Below, one piece after another: positions 10,409 to 20,386 of a stretch of DNA of 25,000 nt. Position 1 is the stretch's first letter. Each line of letters opens with the position of its first letter. The stretch is taken from positions 45,746,595-45,771,594 of the forward strand of contig CM022665.1 in the NCBI GenBank assembly GCA_012295275.1, given 5' to 3'. Below the pieces are notes generated by a model that saw nothing but the letters and a program-made list of their open reading frames with translations, was not told the DNA's origin and searched no databases. Origin of the DNA: Chrysomallon squamiferum. Its lineage: Eukaryota > Mollusca > Gastropoda > Neomphalida > Peltospiridae. A program made the position numbers and the translations under genes.

Positions 10409-10423
10409 TTAATTTGTGTAGTG

Positions 10424-10873
10424 TGACGTCATGTGATTAAGGATCACGCATATAATGAGAGAATAAGCCTGCTTGTGAAATGCGACTGCGATCTGTTTCC
10501 TTGGTAACCAGTATCAGATATTTTTATAGATAGGAAAGACAACCCTCAACTTTTGATAAACCAGAATCAGATTATTAGCGAGGACGAAAAAGTCCAACGA
10601 GCATAAAATTAAATATCCACTTGTAAATGATTTCCGCCATCAAACCTTAGCAACAAAACAGTTATGACGTAAAGAGGGTACTAGGCTTTGAATAAAATAA
10701 AATAAAAAAATGACGTCATGATATTATTATTCATCAGGAAGACAGAAAATGCCATAACTACCGACAATAAACAATTCTATGACGTAATGACCGCTCGCAA
10801 GAAAGAAACGACGCGGAGTGACGTCACTATCGACATTCCGAGTACTAACCGAGGAATGTTATTAATGACGTTA
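10424..10873. promoter_or_regulatory. Cluster of CRE/ATF-type motifs
   Basis: Three perfect TGACGTCA palindromes (10424-10431, 10711-10718, 10819-10826) and three near matches (TGACGTAA at 10665 and 10780, TGACGTTA at 10866) fall within 450 bp of low-copy sequence. The density is far above chance for this composition. A CREB/ATF-responsive element is possible; function is inferred only. Confidence 0.45.
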
Positions 10874-10899
10874 CCGTCACCTTGGTATTATTACCATTG

Positions 10900-11180
10900 C
10901 CATGGTTAATTTAATTATTGCGCGCTATTCGAAAATTTCAACGTGGTAAATATAATCAGTTCTCGGGAATGCAGAACGCCGCACGCTCTGAGCTCGTTGA
11001 TTGTTTTAGTTTTCGACGCGAGCGGCTCCGATGAAGCGGAATTTGTGGAATAACCAGTCCGCGGTCTACGCAAACACACGTCGCAGTTTTGTTTGTTTTT
11101 CTAGACCGCGACGTGAAATTAACCAGCGCAATAAACACGTCACGAAAGTCAATGTTGAGTGTGTTAAGTACACAAATAAT
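10900..11180. other. CpG-rich low-copy island with inverted repeat
   Basis: CGCGGTCTA (11060-11068) and TAGACCGCG (11102-11110) form a perfect 9-bp inverted repeat separated by 33 bp. The island is CpG-rich against the AT-rich flanks. No coding potential was recognised. Confidence 0.45.
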
Positions 11181-11245
11181 AACGGAGCAGTTTTTTAAAA
11201 AAAAAACTCATTTTTTTTTCTCGTCTATTCTTTTTTATTGCTTTG

Positions 11246-11263
11246 TAATATTAATAATAATAA

Positions 11264-11294
<31 letters not shown>

Positions 11295-11320
11295 AAGAAG
11301 AAGAAAGAAGAAGAAGAAGA
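11246..11320. repeat. AAT then AAG (GAA) array
   Basis: AAT triplets lead into AAG triplets (11266-11320) with one extra A. This is a homopurine tract capable of triplex formation. Confidence 0.95.
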
Positions 11321-11446
11321 CACATAAAAATAAAACGGTTTAATATTTCGCACATATACTCACACAAACATATACAAATAAATACCAACATATTTATAAA
11401 TACATACACATATACGCAAACATGTATAAATTTACTACACATTTAC

Positions 11447-11454
<8 letters not shown>

Positions 11455-11540
<86 letters not shown>

Positions 11541-11541
11541 G
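11455..11541. repeat. (AT)n array with GTAT tail
   Basis: A perfect 74-bp AT array to 11528, then GTAT units. Confidence 0.95.
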
Positions 11542-11559
11542 TATATATATATACACAGA

Positions 11560-11755
11560 CAGTAAAACAAAACAAAACAAAAACAAAAACCAAAAAAACA
11601 AAAAACAAAAAAAACAAAAACAAAAACAAAAACACATCAGAAGAAGAAGAAAAAAAATAACCCCAAAAACCAAAAGAAGAAAAAAAAAAAAAAAAGAAGA
11701 AGAAGAAAAAGAAGGAAAACAAAAAATACACAAAGAAAGAAAAAAAAAACCTCAG
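11560..11755. repeat. A-rich CAAAA/AAG tract
   Basis: Degenerate AAAAC repeats, then purine-only AAG/poly(A) sequence. Lys-rich frames are repeat translations. Confidence 0.85.
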
Positions 11756-11759
11756 AAAT

Positions 11760-12060
11760 GATGTGGTCAGATTAGCGAGTAAGAACTGGGCTGCGGGTGT
11801 GAAAGTGAGATGTATGAGCCGTCGCGTACTATTAAACAGCGTCGGCTTATATCGTTAGCATCGCGTATCCGACGGCGTTCTCCGGGTTTCATCGAGCGCT
11901 ATAAATTAGCGAAATAAATTTGTCACGAACCGTAAGAACTGCACGCTTCGCTGCACATTCGATGTTATCTCAATACGGCGTTTAGCGCCCCCTGGCGGCT
12001 CCACAAAGCATCTGTGGAAAACCGTTTTGCTTTATAAACCGTTTCTTAGTTGTTTTGCTT
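11760..12060. other. Low-copy CpG-rich island
   Basis: Unique sequence between two simple-repeat tracts, rich in CpG and carrying the CTCF-type site described separately. No long frame and no RNA gene recognised. Confidence 0.5.
11983..12000 (-). promoter_or_regulatory. CTCF-type binding site
   Basis: TAGCGCCCCCTGGCGGCT is the reverse complement of AGCCGCCAGGGGGCGCTA, agreeing with the core CTCF consensus CCRCCAGGGGGCGCTA. CTCF zinc fingers and their core motif are conserved across most bilaterians. It lies about 9.7 kb upstream of the MyoD start codon and could mark a domain boundary; occupancy is untested. Confidence 0.5.
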
Positions 12061-12068
12061 GATACCAG

Positions 12069-12070
<2 letters not shown>

Positions 12071-12110
<40 letters not shown>
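12071..12110. repeat. Poly(T) tract, 40 bp
   Basis: Uninterrupted T-run between the CTCF-type island and the ETS/NRF1-like block. Confidence 0.95.
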
Positions 12111-12115
12111 CAGAG

Positions 12116-12140
12116 CCGGAAATGGAAGTGCGCATGCTCA
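12116..12140 (+). promoter_or_regulatory. ETS plus NRF1-like motif pair
   Basis: CCGGAAAT (12116-12123) is a good ETS site. TGCGCATGCTCA (12129-12140) differs at one position from the NRF1 consensus TGCGCATGCGCA. Close pairing of these motifs is typical of housekeeping promoters. No gene is recognised nearby. Confidence 0.3.
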
Positions 12141-12608
12141 TATTACAACTGGTATTGTGATGAATCTATTTTTGTATGATTGTTAGTGGGTTGTTGTTTT
12201 AGGATTGGTTTTTTTTTGACATTTTTATTTTTTTATTTTTTATAAATTATGAAAAATATAGTGTGTGCTTCAGTATGTATGTGTGTGTGTGTGTATACAA
12301 ACATGCTTGCGTGTACATACTGATACACATCTGTACATGAAAGTGTGCACGTACACGTGTACAAAATCACAAGAAATCATATAATTATAGAAATTCAAAA
12401 ATATTTCAAAAGATCTTTAAATATTTTATTTTTTTTTTATTATTTTTTTTAATTTCATCTTTCTTGTAATATAATACTACCATTTCTGTACATGATTCTT
12501 TTCATTTCATTTATTTCTTCGTTTTTAATAAAAAAAAATATATATTATTATTATTATTATTATTATTATTATGCAGATTTGTAGAAATATATAATACAAA
12601 GTCATTTG
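12141..12608. other. AT-rich spacer with short TG and ATT repeats
   Basis: GT dinucleotides near 12275-12293, a 12-bp palindrome GTACACGTGTAC at 12351-12362 and ATT triplets at 12545-12571. No genes seen. Confidence 0.6.
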
Positions 12609-12770
12609 CGTGTATGTATGTATGTATGTATGTATGTATGTATGTATGTATGTATGTATGTATGTATGTATGTATGTATGTATGTATGTATGTATGTGTA
12701 TGTATGTATGTATGTATGTATGTATGTATGTATGTATGTATGTGTGTGTGTATGTATGTATGTATGTATG

Positions 12771-12800
<30 letters not shown>
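12609..12800. repeat. (GTAT)n tetranucleotide array, about 190 bp
   Basis: Nearly perfect TATG/GTAT repeats with GTG interruptions near 12697 and 12742. All three forward frames are open (Met-Tyr-Val-Cys), which is a repeat artefact. Confidence 0.97.
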
Positions 12801-12801
<1 letters not shown>

Positions 12802-12829
12802 TGTGTGTAAGTATGTATGTAAGTTTAGT

Positions 12830-13160
12830 GCTGCATGATAATTTTAAAATATTTCCAATCTATTAATGAACAGCTTCACCTTAATACACTAAGATTTCAG
12901 TTTGATATCGTGATTTCAATTCCGTACGGACTGATATGAATTTAGTACGATCCGATTTTAAAACCCGTATTATATCCCAATTTCGATTCGGGGAACAGAT
13001 AAAGACATTATTATTATTAAATCTGGCTCTCCCATTTGACAAGTTGCGCTTTCGACAGTTCATTTTGGAATGTGCTGCTGGTGTCACTTGAAACGAATAA
13101 GTAAATACTCTCTCTGATTAGATCTGTCAAATTGGATTGGCGCTCCTCTTCTAAACGAAG
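12830..13160. other. Low-copy sequence, nothing recognised
   Basis: Unique, moderately AT-rich DNA. A 68-codon minus-strand frame has no known motif. No gene is called. Confidence 0.5.
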
Positions 13161-13170
13161 TTGTATGGGT

Positions 13171-13451
13171 GTTTTTTTTTTTTTTTTTTTTTTTGTTTTT
13201 TTTTCTGCAATTCCAGATGTTCTCCTGGCATGTCCAATATTAAATGCGGATTATCTAAATTACAAAAGTGAAAAAAAAAAAAAAAAAAAAAAAAAAAGGG
13301 TTAATATATATGCTAGGTTTTACCACCTTACTGGAGATCCTATCAATTTTATCACTTTCACCTGATAACAACAACGAGATTTTCGTTTACTTCTTAATCG
13401 AGGTTGTTTTTTTTTTGAGGGGGGTTTGTTTGTTTTTTTATATTTATTTCT

Positions 13452-13489
<38 letters not shown>

Positions 13490-13517
13490 TGTTCTGAAGG
13501 GAAATTAAGATAGTGGT

Positions 13518-13548
<31 letters not shown>

Positions 13549-13620
13549 TTTGTTTATTTATTTGTTTATTTGTTTATTTGTTTATTAGTTTATTTATTTA
13601 TTTATTTGTTTGTTTATTTG
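13171..13620. repeat. Poly(T)/poly(A) runs and (TTTA)n array
   Basis: T-runs at about 13171-13204 and 13457-13488, an A-run at 13272-13297, then TTTA repeats with TTTG variants (13517-13618). Confidence 0.9.
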
Positions 13621-14620
13621 TTGTTTGTTTTATTATTTGTATTTACTGGGTTTTTCTTAAATTTTATTTACATGTATTTTTGATTGTTTATTAAAAATGA
13701 GTTAATTACTTTATTCTTCAATTTAAAATTGACACTAAAGAAAGATTTGGAAAAAAAATTGATGTCAAAAAGAGGCTAGATATTTCTGTGTTTTTAATTA
13801 TTATTACTGTTGTCGTTGTTGTTGTTGTTGCTGCTGGTGGTGCTGTTTCACTGAATTAAAAATAGTAATTTTCTAAATTATTTATTTAGTCTATTTTATT
13901 TTCTTATTTTTGTTCATCTTTTATTTTTATTTTATCTGTATGTTTGATTATTTGTTTCCTAAAAAAAAAAATTATGGATATCGATAAATAAAGATAATTT
14001 TAATTTTATTTGATTTATCTAGCATTAGTTTCAAAACGTCAGCACAAATTAATGAAAGATTTTTCGTCTGATTTCGTATATCTACGTCATCTTGCGTTAC
14101 CATGGCAATATTTTTACGCTATTATATTTCATTCCAGGTGCTAAGTAAAAGAAAGAAAAATAAAATAAAATAAAGAAAATATATGTTACAAAAAAAGACC
14201 AGACAAGACAAAGAAAAAAATAGAAAATGTAAAAAACAAATAAATAAATAAAATAAAGTTAGACAAAAAGACGAAAATGAAAAAACGAGAAATATTAAAG
14301 ATATTAAAGCATTTAATATATATCTATATCTATATCTATATATACATTTAAAAAAAAAAATTTTGGAAATCACACATAACAAGTTAAAACGGTTTTATAT
14401 ATATTTAAGTGAATTTAATGAAAAATATTTTAAAAAAAAGTAGTAAAATATATTAATAAAAGTGACGGATATATAAATATTGTGGAAATGAGGTACACCA
14501 TAAACAGTTTGAATTAAAAATAAAATTTAATAAAATTTACTAGCATAATTATACATAGATACTGTTAATTCGCAGGAACTTGAAAAAGAATAATAATAAA
14601 TGTTTTACCTATTATACATA
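13621..14620. other. AT-rich spacer
   Basis: GTT triplets near 13812-13840 and A-rich sequence with TATCTA repeats near 14315-14342. No gene was recognised; the 86-codon minus-strand frame is low complexity. Confidence 0.6.
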
Positions 14621-14853
14621 CTGTATAATAATAACAATAATAATAATAATATTAACAATAATAAATACCACAACAAAATAATAACAACAATAATAAATAC
14701 AACAACAAAATAATAATAATAATAACAATAATAATAATAATAAATACAACAATAATAATAATGATGATGATGATGATAATAATAATTATAATAATATTAA
14801 TAATACAACAACAACAACAACAACAAAATAATAATAATCATAATAATAATAAC

Positions 14854-14900
<47 letters not shown>
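14621..14900. repeat. AAT/AAC compound array
   Basis: Long mixture of AAT, AAC and ATG triplets, ending in perfect AAT. Confidence 0.95.
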
Positions 14901-14919
14901 TAATAAGTAATATCTGTCT

Positions 14920-15042
14920 TTTTGTGTGTATATATATATGTGTGTGTGTGTGTTTGTGTGTCTATATGTATATATATATGTGTGTGTATATATATATATA
15001 ATTTAAAAAAAACTATATATATATATATATATATATATACAA
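14920..15042. repeat. TA/TG dinucleotide tracts
   Basis: Alternating (TA)n and (TG)n stretches, the longest TA run at 15015-15040. Confidence 0.9.
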
Positions 15043-15149
15043 AAAAAAAGAAGCCAGTAAAAGAAATATGTGGCCCAATGCTACAGAGCGAAGCGATAAA
15101 GAACTACACTGGAATAAAAGCCTGGAAAAATAATTTGTGTTGATTGATA

Positions 15150-15440
15150 ACCTGTTTGTAGTTTTTAGCGCGAGTGATATAATGTGGGCAGGTGCGTTTG
15201 ATATTGAACGCAACGAACGAAGCTTGTGCGCGCGCGCGCGCCCGCTCAACAACAGCGCGGGGCCCCGGGATTGGACTCGTTTTGGAATTTCACGTCTCAT
15301 CGACAGCGTCTTCCACTGAAAGCTGCTCGCTTGGAGAAGCAGCCGACGCGATATTCCCAGCGAGAAACACTTTGAACTTGTCACAGCGCCGTGAAATTGT
15401 TCCTGGCAGGGTGTGTGCTTTTAAATGTGCGTTTTGACTG
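15150..15440. other. CpG-rich island with (CG)n core
   Basis: CG dinucleotides at about 15226-15241 (TGTGCGCGCGCGCGCGC) adjoin GGGGCCCCGGGATTGG, which holds an inverted CCAAT core. This is the most GC-rich non-coding block in the window. Frames of 60-123 codons cross it on both strands without known domains. Confidence 0.45.
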
Positions 15441-15813
15441 GCTTATTTTATAATTATTACGGTATAAAATCCATGATTTCCCTCCTCTCTCCTTTTTTTC
15501 TTCTTCTTCTTTTTTTTTTTATTTTTTATTTTTTAATTTTTTAATTTTTTAATTTTATGACGTTGAAAACGAAAATGTGAAATTTTAATTAGAAAAGCAG
15601 GAAAAGTTGGAGTTGTGATAATAAAATTAAAAGAAATTTTCTTGGAAAAAAAAAAAAAAGAAAGTTAAAACGTTTATTTTCAGTTCTGTGTTTTGTGTTT
15701 GATGTAATTTTAATTATTAAAATTTTAGTGGTTGAGGGATAAACTTAAAATGAAACGCCTCTGGTGATCATAAATTATATCGAGATGTATATTAAAATGC
15801 TAAGCTCTGCTAT
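15441..15813. other. AT-rich spacer
   Basis: Pyrimidine runs (15480-15510), a TTTTTAA repeat (15521-15555) and A-runs. Nothing gene-like. Confidence 0.6.
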
Positions 15814-15995
15814 GCGATACGATCCGATACGATACAATACGATACGATACGATACGATACGATACGATACGATACGATACGATACGATGTGATACGATCC
15901 GATACGATACTATATGATACGATACGATACGATGTGATACGATACGATACGATGTGATACGATACGATACGATGTGATACGGTACGATACGATTC
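15814..15995. repeat. (GATAC)n pentanucleotide array
   Basis: About 36 units of GATAC, perfect in the centre, with GATCC, GATGT and CAATAC variants. The phrase GATGTGATACGATACGATAC repeats every 20-25 bp in the second half, showing higher-order spread of a variant. Confidence 0.95.
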
Positions 15996-16074
15996 AGTAT
16001 TGTACTGTATAATAATAAACAGAAATTCTCTGTATATATTATTATGTTATTAAGAATTTCTTAACAGCTTTCAT

Positions 16075-16479
16075 TTTTGTTTCTGTGTTTATTATTATGT
16101 TCAAAATATTATTATTTTTATTGTTGTTGTTGTTGTTGTTGTTGTTATTTATTTTTTATTGTTATTAGTGTTATTTTTATTGCTATTATTATTGTTATTG
16201 TTATTGTTATTATTGTTGTTGTTGTTGTTGGCGTAGGTGGTAGTCTTTTGTTGTTATTAGTTTTGTTGATGATCATTATGTCATAATGTATCATAATAAA
16301 ACCTTTTAAACATACGTTAAACAATGATTTATTTATTTATTTATTTTTCAATCACTACCACAATTTAAACTCTAATTATGACGTCATCCCTTTTACTACG
16401 TACGATATGACTTATATGACACTACTGTTTAGTTTAATTAACATACATCTGAGCATATATAAACAATTACAGCCCATTT

Positions 16480-16512
<33 letters not shown>

Positions 16513-16520
16513 TTTGTGTT
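16075..16520. repeat. GTT/ATT triplets and TTTA arrays
   Basis: GTT/ATT at about 16118-16270, TTTA at 16328-16348 and 16480-16516. A single TGACGTCA lies at 16379-16386 in the small unique stretch between them. Confidence 0.85.
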
Positions 16521-16692
16521 TCTTTGTTCGCTTGCTTCCTTGCAATCAGTTAAGTTATTTTATTATTCTTAATTTTGGTAAGTATGTATTTCTTATTTTT
16601 TAATATATTTAATCTAATCAGTTTACAAAATCTGTCTAAGTTATAAAAACAGTTTTTGTGTGTTTTTTTTTATAATCGCTTATATATATATG
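16521..16692. other. Short AT-rich spacer
   Basis: No feature recognised. Confidence 0.5.
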
Positions 16693-16807
16693 GATAGACA
16701 GATAGATAGCAGATAAAAAGATAGATAGATAGGCATATATTCAGATAGACACAGATAGACAGACAGACAGATGCAGACAGATAGACAGACAGACAGACAG
16801 ACAGACA
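16693..16807. repeat. GATA/GACA tetranucleotide array
   Basis: GATA units pass into GACA units, a common animal microsatellite type. Confidence 0.95.
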
Positions 16808-16849
16808 AATAATAGTATTAAAAATGGGATTTTGATTATACTTTACCAC

Positions 16850-17118
16850 TTGTTTTGTTTTTCCTTTATCGTTTTTTTTTCTTATGTTCTTTGTCTTATA
16901 ATTTTTCTTTTTTTTTTTTTTTTACTTATTCATTCATTCTTCCTTCCTTTCTTCCTTTGTTTTTCCTTCTTCTCATTCATTAATCTTTTTCTCTCCTTCT
17001 TTCTTTCTTTCTTTCTTTATCTCTCTTTTATACATTCCTATCCCTTCGCATTTTTTGTTTCCTTTTTTTTCTCTTTTTTCTTTTTATTTCTTTTTTTTTT
17101 TTTTTTTTTTTTTTTCTT
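16850..17118. repeat. Polypyrimidine tract
   Basis: About 270 bp of mostly T and C, including TTTC repeats (16996-17018) and a T-run (17090-17115). Poly-Phe frames are artefacts. Confidence 0.9.
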
Positions 17119-17159
17119 TACCCCAGTATTCTCTCAGACATTTTCAAAACAAATGACAT

Positions 17160-17460
17160 AACTCTAAAACTAAGACGGATGTGTCACAGATCTACAAAAC
17201 AGACTCTTTAACTTTCCGCTATCGTATTTTCCTTCTTAATGATTTTTGCCGTACGCCATCGACAAAACAAATAAACTTCACGTCAACACGCGTTAATATC
17301 AGTCTACGATCGGTTGCCGTGCAGCAGATCTCTTTCCAGAGGCGATAATGTTAGCTCCTTCACGAGCAACAGTTAATAATTATGTAATCGTAATAAATGC
17401 AAATGCACTTGTGAGTTCTCATTCAAAAGTTTGAAAACCTTCTGGTACGACATCGAAAAT
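17160..17460. other. Low-copy island with POU octamer
   Basis: Unique sequence holding the perfect octamer ATGCAAAT (17397-17404), followed directly by GCACTTG, an E-box/NK2-like word. TAATTA-type homeodomain words lie just upstream (17373-17390). A regulatory role is possible. Confidence 0.35.
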
Positions 17461-17465
17461 ATAGT

Positions 17466-17604
17466 AATAGAAGAGTAGTTGTAGTTGTAGTTGTAGCAGT
17501 AGTGGTTGTAGTTGCAGAAGTAGTAGTTGTAGTAGTAATAATATAATTTATAATGTTAGTAGTAGTAAGAATAATAGAAGTAATGTAGTAATAGTAATTA
17601 GTAC

Positions 17605-17661
<57 letters not shown>

Positions 17662-17700
17662 CAGTAGTAGTAGTGGTATAAGTAGTGCTTAGTAGTAACA
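17466..17700. repeat. (TAG)n triplet array
   Basis: GTTGTA, TAG and TAA triplets, with a perfect TAG run at about 17604-17660. The Thr/Leu-rich minus frame is an artefact. Confidence 0.95.
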
Positions 17701-17830
17701 TCAGCAACGTCAGCAACAGCAGCACTAGGTATCGTTTAACCGAAACATTTATTACAGCATTATTATATTACACAAAACAGCATTTAAATAACATTCACAA
17801 AGATTAACAACAAAAAAAAAAAAAAAAAAT

Positions 17831-18285
17831 TGCATTTCGAATTAGTTACGGGAAAGCACGAAAGGCCACAATGAACTCTGACCTCTAAAGTCGCGGTGAT
17901 GCGCGGCGGCGAGGACGTGCGTGAAGCTATTCTCACATTCTCACGCGAGACATTCCGAGAGAGAGAGAGAGAGAGGTGGTGCTCCGCTGCTCCGTCCATG
18001 TGTTATTAATTAAGTGTTGATTCGCGCGAGACAGGCCGCTGTTAACATGGAGCAATGGCGGCCATGCGGCACGACTAATTCCGCTAATTGGCACTGCGCG
18101 CGGTCTGATTAATGACGTCCAGTTAATTATAAGGTCCATTATAAAAATAATTGACCGTTTAACACAATAGGTGTCAGGACGCGAACGTGTCCGCGGACGG
18201 ACGACAGAAACGAGCAGACATCGTCTGCTTTCCCCGTCTGCTTTCCCGACAGTCGACTGGTTGCTGTGTTTGTTCATTCTGCTTC
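17831..18285. other. CpG-rich low-copy island rich in homeodomain-type words
   Basis: TTAATTAAGTG (18007-18017), CTAATTGG (18084-18091) and TTAATTA (18122-18128) surround ATGGCGGCCAT (18055-18065), which carries YY1-type GCCAT cores on both strands. A (GA)n run lies at 17958-17976. A 114-codon minus frame has no known domain. It is a candidate enhancer about 3.7 kb upstream of the MyoD start codon. Confidence 0.4.
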
Positions 18286-18408
18286 TGTTTTTTTTTTTTT
18301 TTTTTTTTTTTTTTTGATTGGACTAAAGTCTTGGAGGCACTGGGATCAATCCTGGTTCTGGTTTCGGTTTTTTTTTTTTATTTATCTTTTTTTTTTTTAA
18401 TTTCACTT

Positions 18409-18800
18409 ATCGATAATAATAACATCTACTACAGTTATTATTACTACTACTACTACTTCTACTACTACTGCTACTATTACTACTACTATCGATAATAATA
18501 ACATCCACTACAATTATTATTACTACTACTACTACTTCTACTACTACTGCTACTGCTACTATTATACTACTACTATCGATAATATTAACATCCACTACTA
18601 CTACTATTACTACTACTACTACTACTATTACTACTACTACTACTACTATTATTACTACTACTACTACTACTACTTCTACTGCTACTACTACTATTACTAC
18701 TACTACTACTTCTACTACTACTACCTACTGCTACAACTACTACTGCTACAACTACTATTACTACTACCGCTGCTGCTGTTGCTACTACTACTACGACTAC
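18409..18800. repeat. ACT/ATT triplet array with a 79-87 bp higher-order unit
   Basis: CGATAATA followed by ACATC recurs at 18411, 18490 and 18577, marking duplicated blocks inside the triplet array. The rest is ACT triplets with ATT, GCT and TCT variants. Confidence 0.9.
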
Positions 18801-18829
18801 GACTAGGACTAGGACTAATAAAAGCAATG

Positions 18830-18968
18830 GCAGTAACAACAACAAAACAAATTATAATAAGAATAAGAATAACAACAACAACAACAAAACAACAACAACA
18901 ACAGCAACAACAATAACAATAATAATAATAACATCAACAATAACAACAATATAAGTAATAACAATAAC

Positions 18969-18970
<2 letters not shown>
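18830..18970. repeat. AAC/AAT triplet tract
   Basis: Irregular AAC, AAT and CAA triplets. Confidence 0.9.

Positions 18971-18971
<1 letters not shown>

Positions 18972-19055
<84 letters not shown>
18972..19055. repeat. (TC)n array, 84 bp
   Basis: Perfect TC dinucleotides. A similar array lies at 24370-24452. Confidence 0.97.
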
Positions 19056-19059
<4 letters not shown>

Positions 19060-19060
<1 letters not shown>

Positions 19061-19293
19061 CTTTTTCTTTGCCACAAAGAATTCAAATCACACATATTTG
19101 TCCAAATGTTATTTGGCAATACTTCGAAAATGTTTTATACCTAATCTGAGAACAATATCGAAATCTTTCATCAAATTTCCGAAAGTGTCGACATTTTTCT
19201 TCACGTCGTGCTTATCAAAACGGCACATCACGAATAATCAAGATTTTTATCAAAGCAATCAGAGTGGAGTCTATAAATCTTCTTCAGGAATTT

Positions 19294-19330
<37 letters not shown>

Positions 19331-19656
19331 TGTTTACGTTACCTTGATAACGTATCATCTCGCTTCTAACCTTACATCCATCCCGTCATTCCTTGCGCCT
19401 CGCCGCTTGGCCTTCTGTCGAGCCTCGCGTTCGATTATGCCTCGCTTTTCGTATCGAAAGATGCAGATGTCGTATGCGACTTCAAAGCCAGTCGTCAAGT
19501 GAGAATATCGCCCTCGCTGATAAGTTTTTGAAGAGTAACGTCATGGAATTAATTATCACTTCACTGAGACACTTGAACATGCATAAACGTAGAGAAACTT
19601 TAAACACACACAAGAACCACCTAATGTTACAAAGACGTAAATTATTTACTTTTAAT
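19060..19656. other. Low-copy sequence, no gene supported
   Basis: A 134-codon plus-strand frame (19098-19502) crosses it, but it contains poly-Phe from a T-run (19292-19327) and shows no known domain. It is treated as non-coding. The part at 19380-19500 is CpG-rich. Confidence 0.5.
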
Positions 19657-20340
19657 TTTTTTTTTTTTTTTTTTTTTTAATTTCAGGTTCTGTTTCCGAG
19701 GAGAAAAATGGGGAAATGAAATTATGTAATGAAAAAGGCTTCAAAAGCTCGACCTGGCTGACCCCGTTTTTCACTCGGCTAAGAGCTTGGTTCACACATT
19801 CTGGTGCATATTTGAATTATGGTTGTTGTTTTAAAAAAAAAAAAAAAAAAAAAAATTTTTATTTCGTAGCAGAAAGTGTTTCAAGTTTAAAAATACTTAT
19901 GCAGTAAATTGATGCGTTTTTTTTGGTGTGTGGAGGGATAAAAAAAAAAGATTTAAGAAAAAGTGTAGAATCGATTATATTTAATCATGATGAGCTTACA
20001 ACGTAACTGGTTAGATAAATAAACAAATCAATAAGAAAGTAAGTAAGTAAATGAATAATAATAATAAAACAAAATTATGAAGAGAAAGCATTTTGATCTT
20101 GAAAAAATAAAAAAATAAAAGAAACGCAAATAACACATAAAACTCCCAAAATAACGATAGTAACAATAATATATATATATATATATATAATTTTGAAAAT
20201 GACGACCATGAAAAAAGTCAACAATTACAAAAATAAATAAATAACAACTACAACCATATAATGATGATGACAAGAAGAAAACGAAGAATAAAGAAATAGA
20301 GGAAGCATTTTAAAAGGACAACAAAGAGAAAAAAAAAACT

Positions 20341-20386
<46 letters not shown>

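Noticed and set aside
12606-12866. Met-Tyr-Val-Cys repeat proteins in three frames
   Set aside because: Direct translation of a GTAT tetranucleotide array.
15013-15384. 123-codon minus-strand frame in the CpG-rich island
   Set aside because: Ends in TA-repeat translation and has no recognisable motif; CpG-rich DNA lacks stop codons by composition.
17933-18277. 114-codon minus-strand frame
   Set aside because: No domain; runs through a GA repeat (Ser-Leu) and through homeodomain-type words more consistent with regulatory DNA.
19098-19502. 134-codon plus-strand frame
   Set aside because: Contains poly-Phe from a T-run in the middle and no family resemblance.
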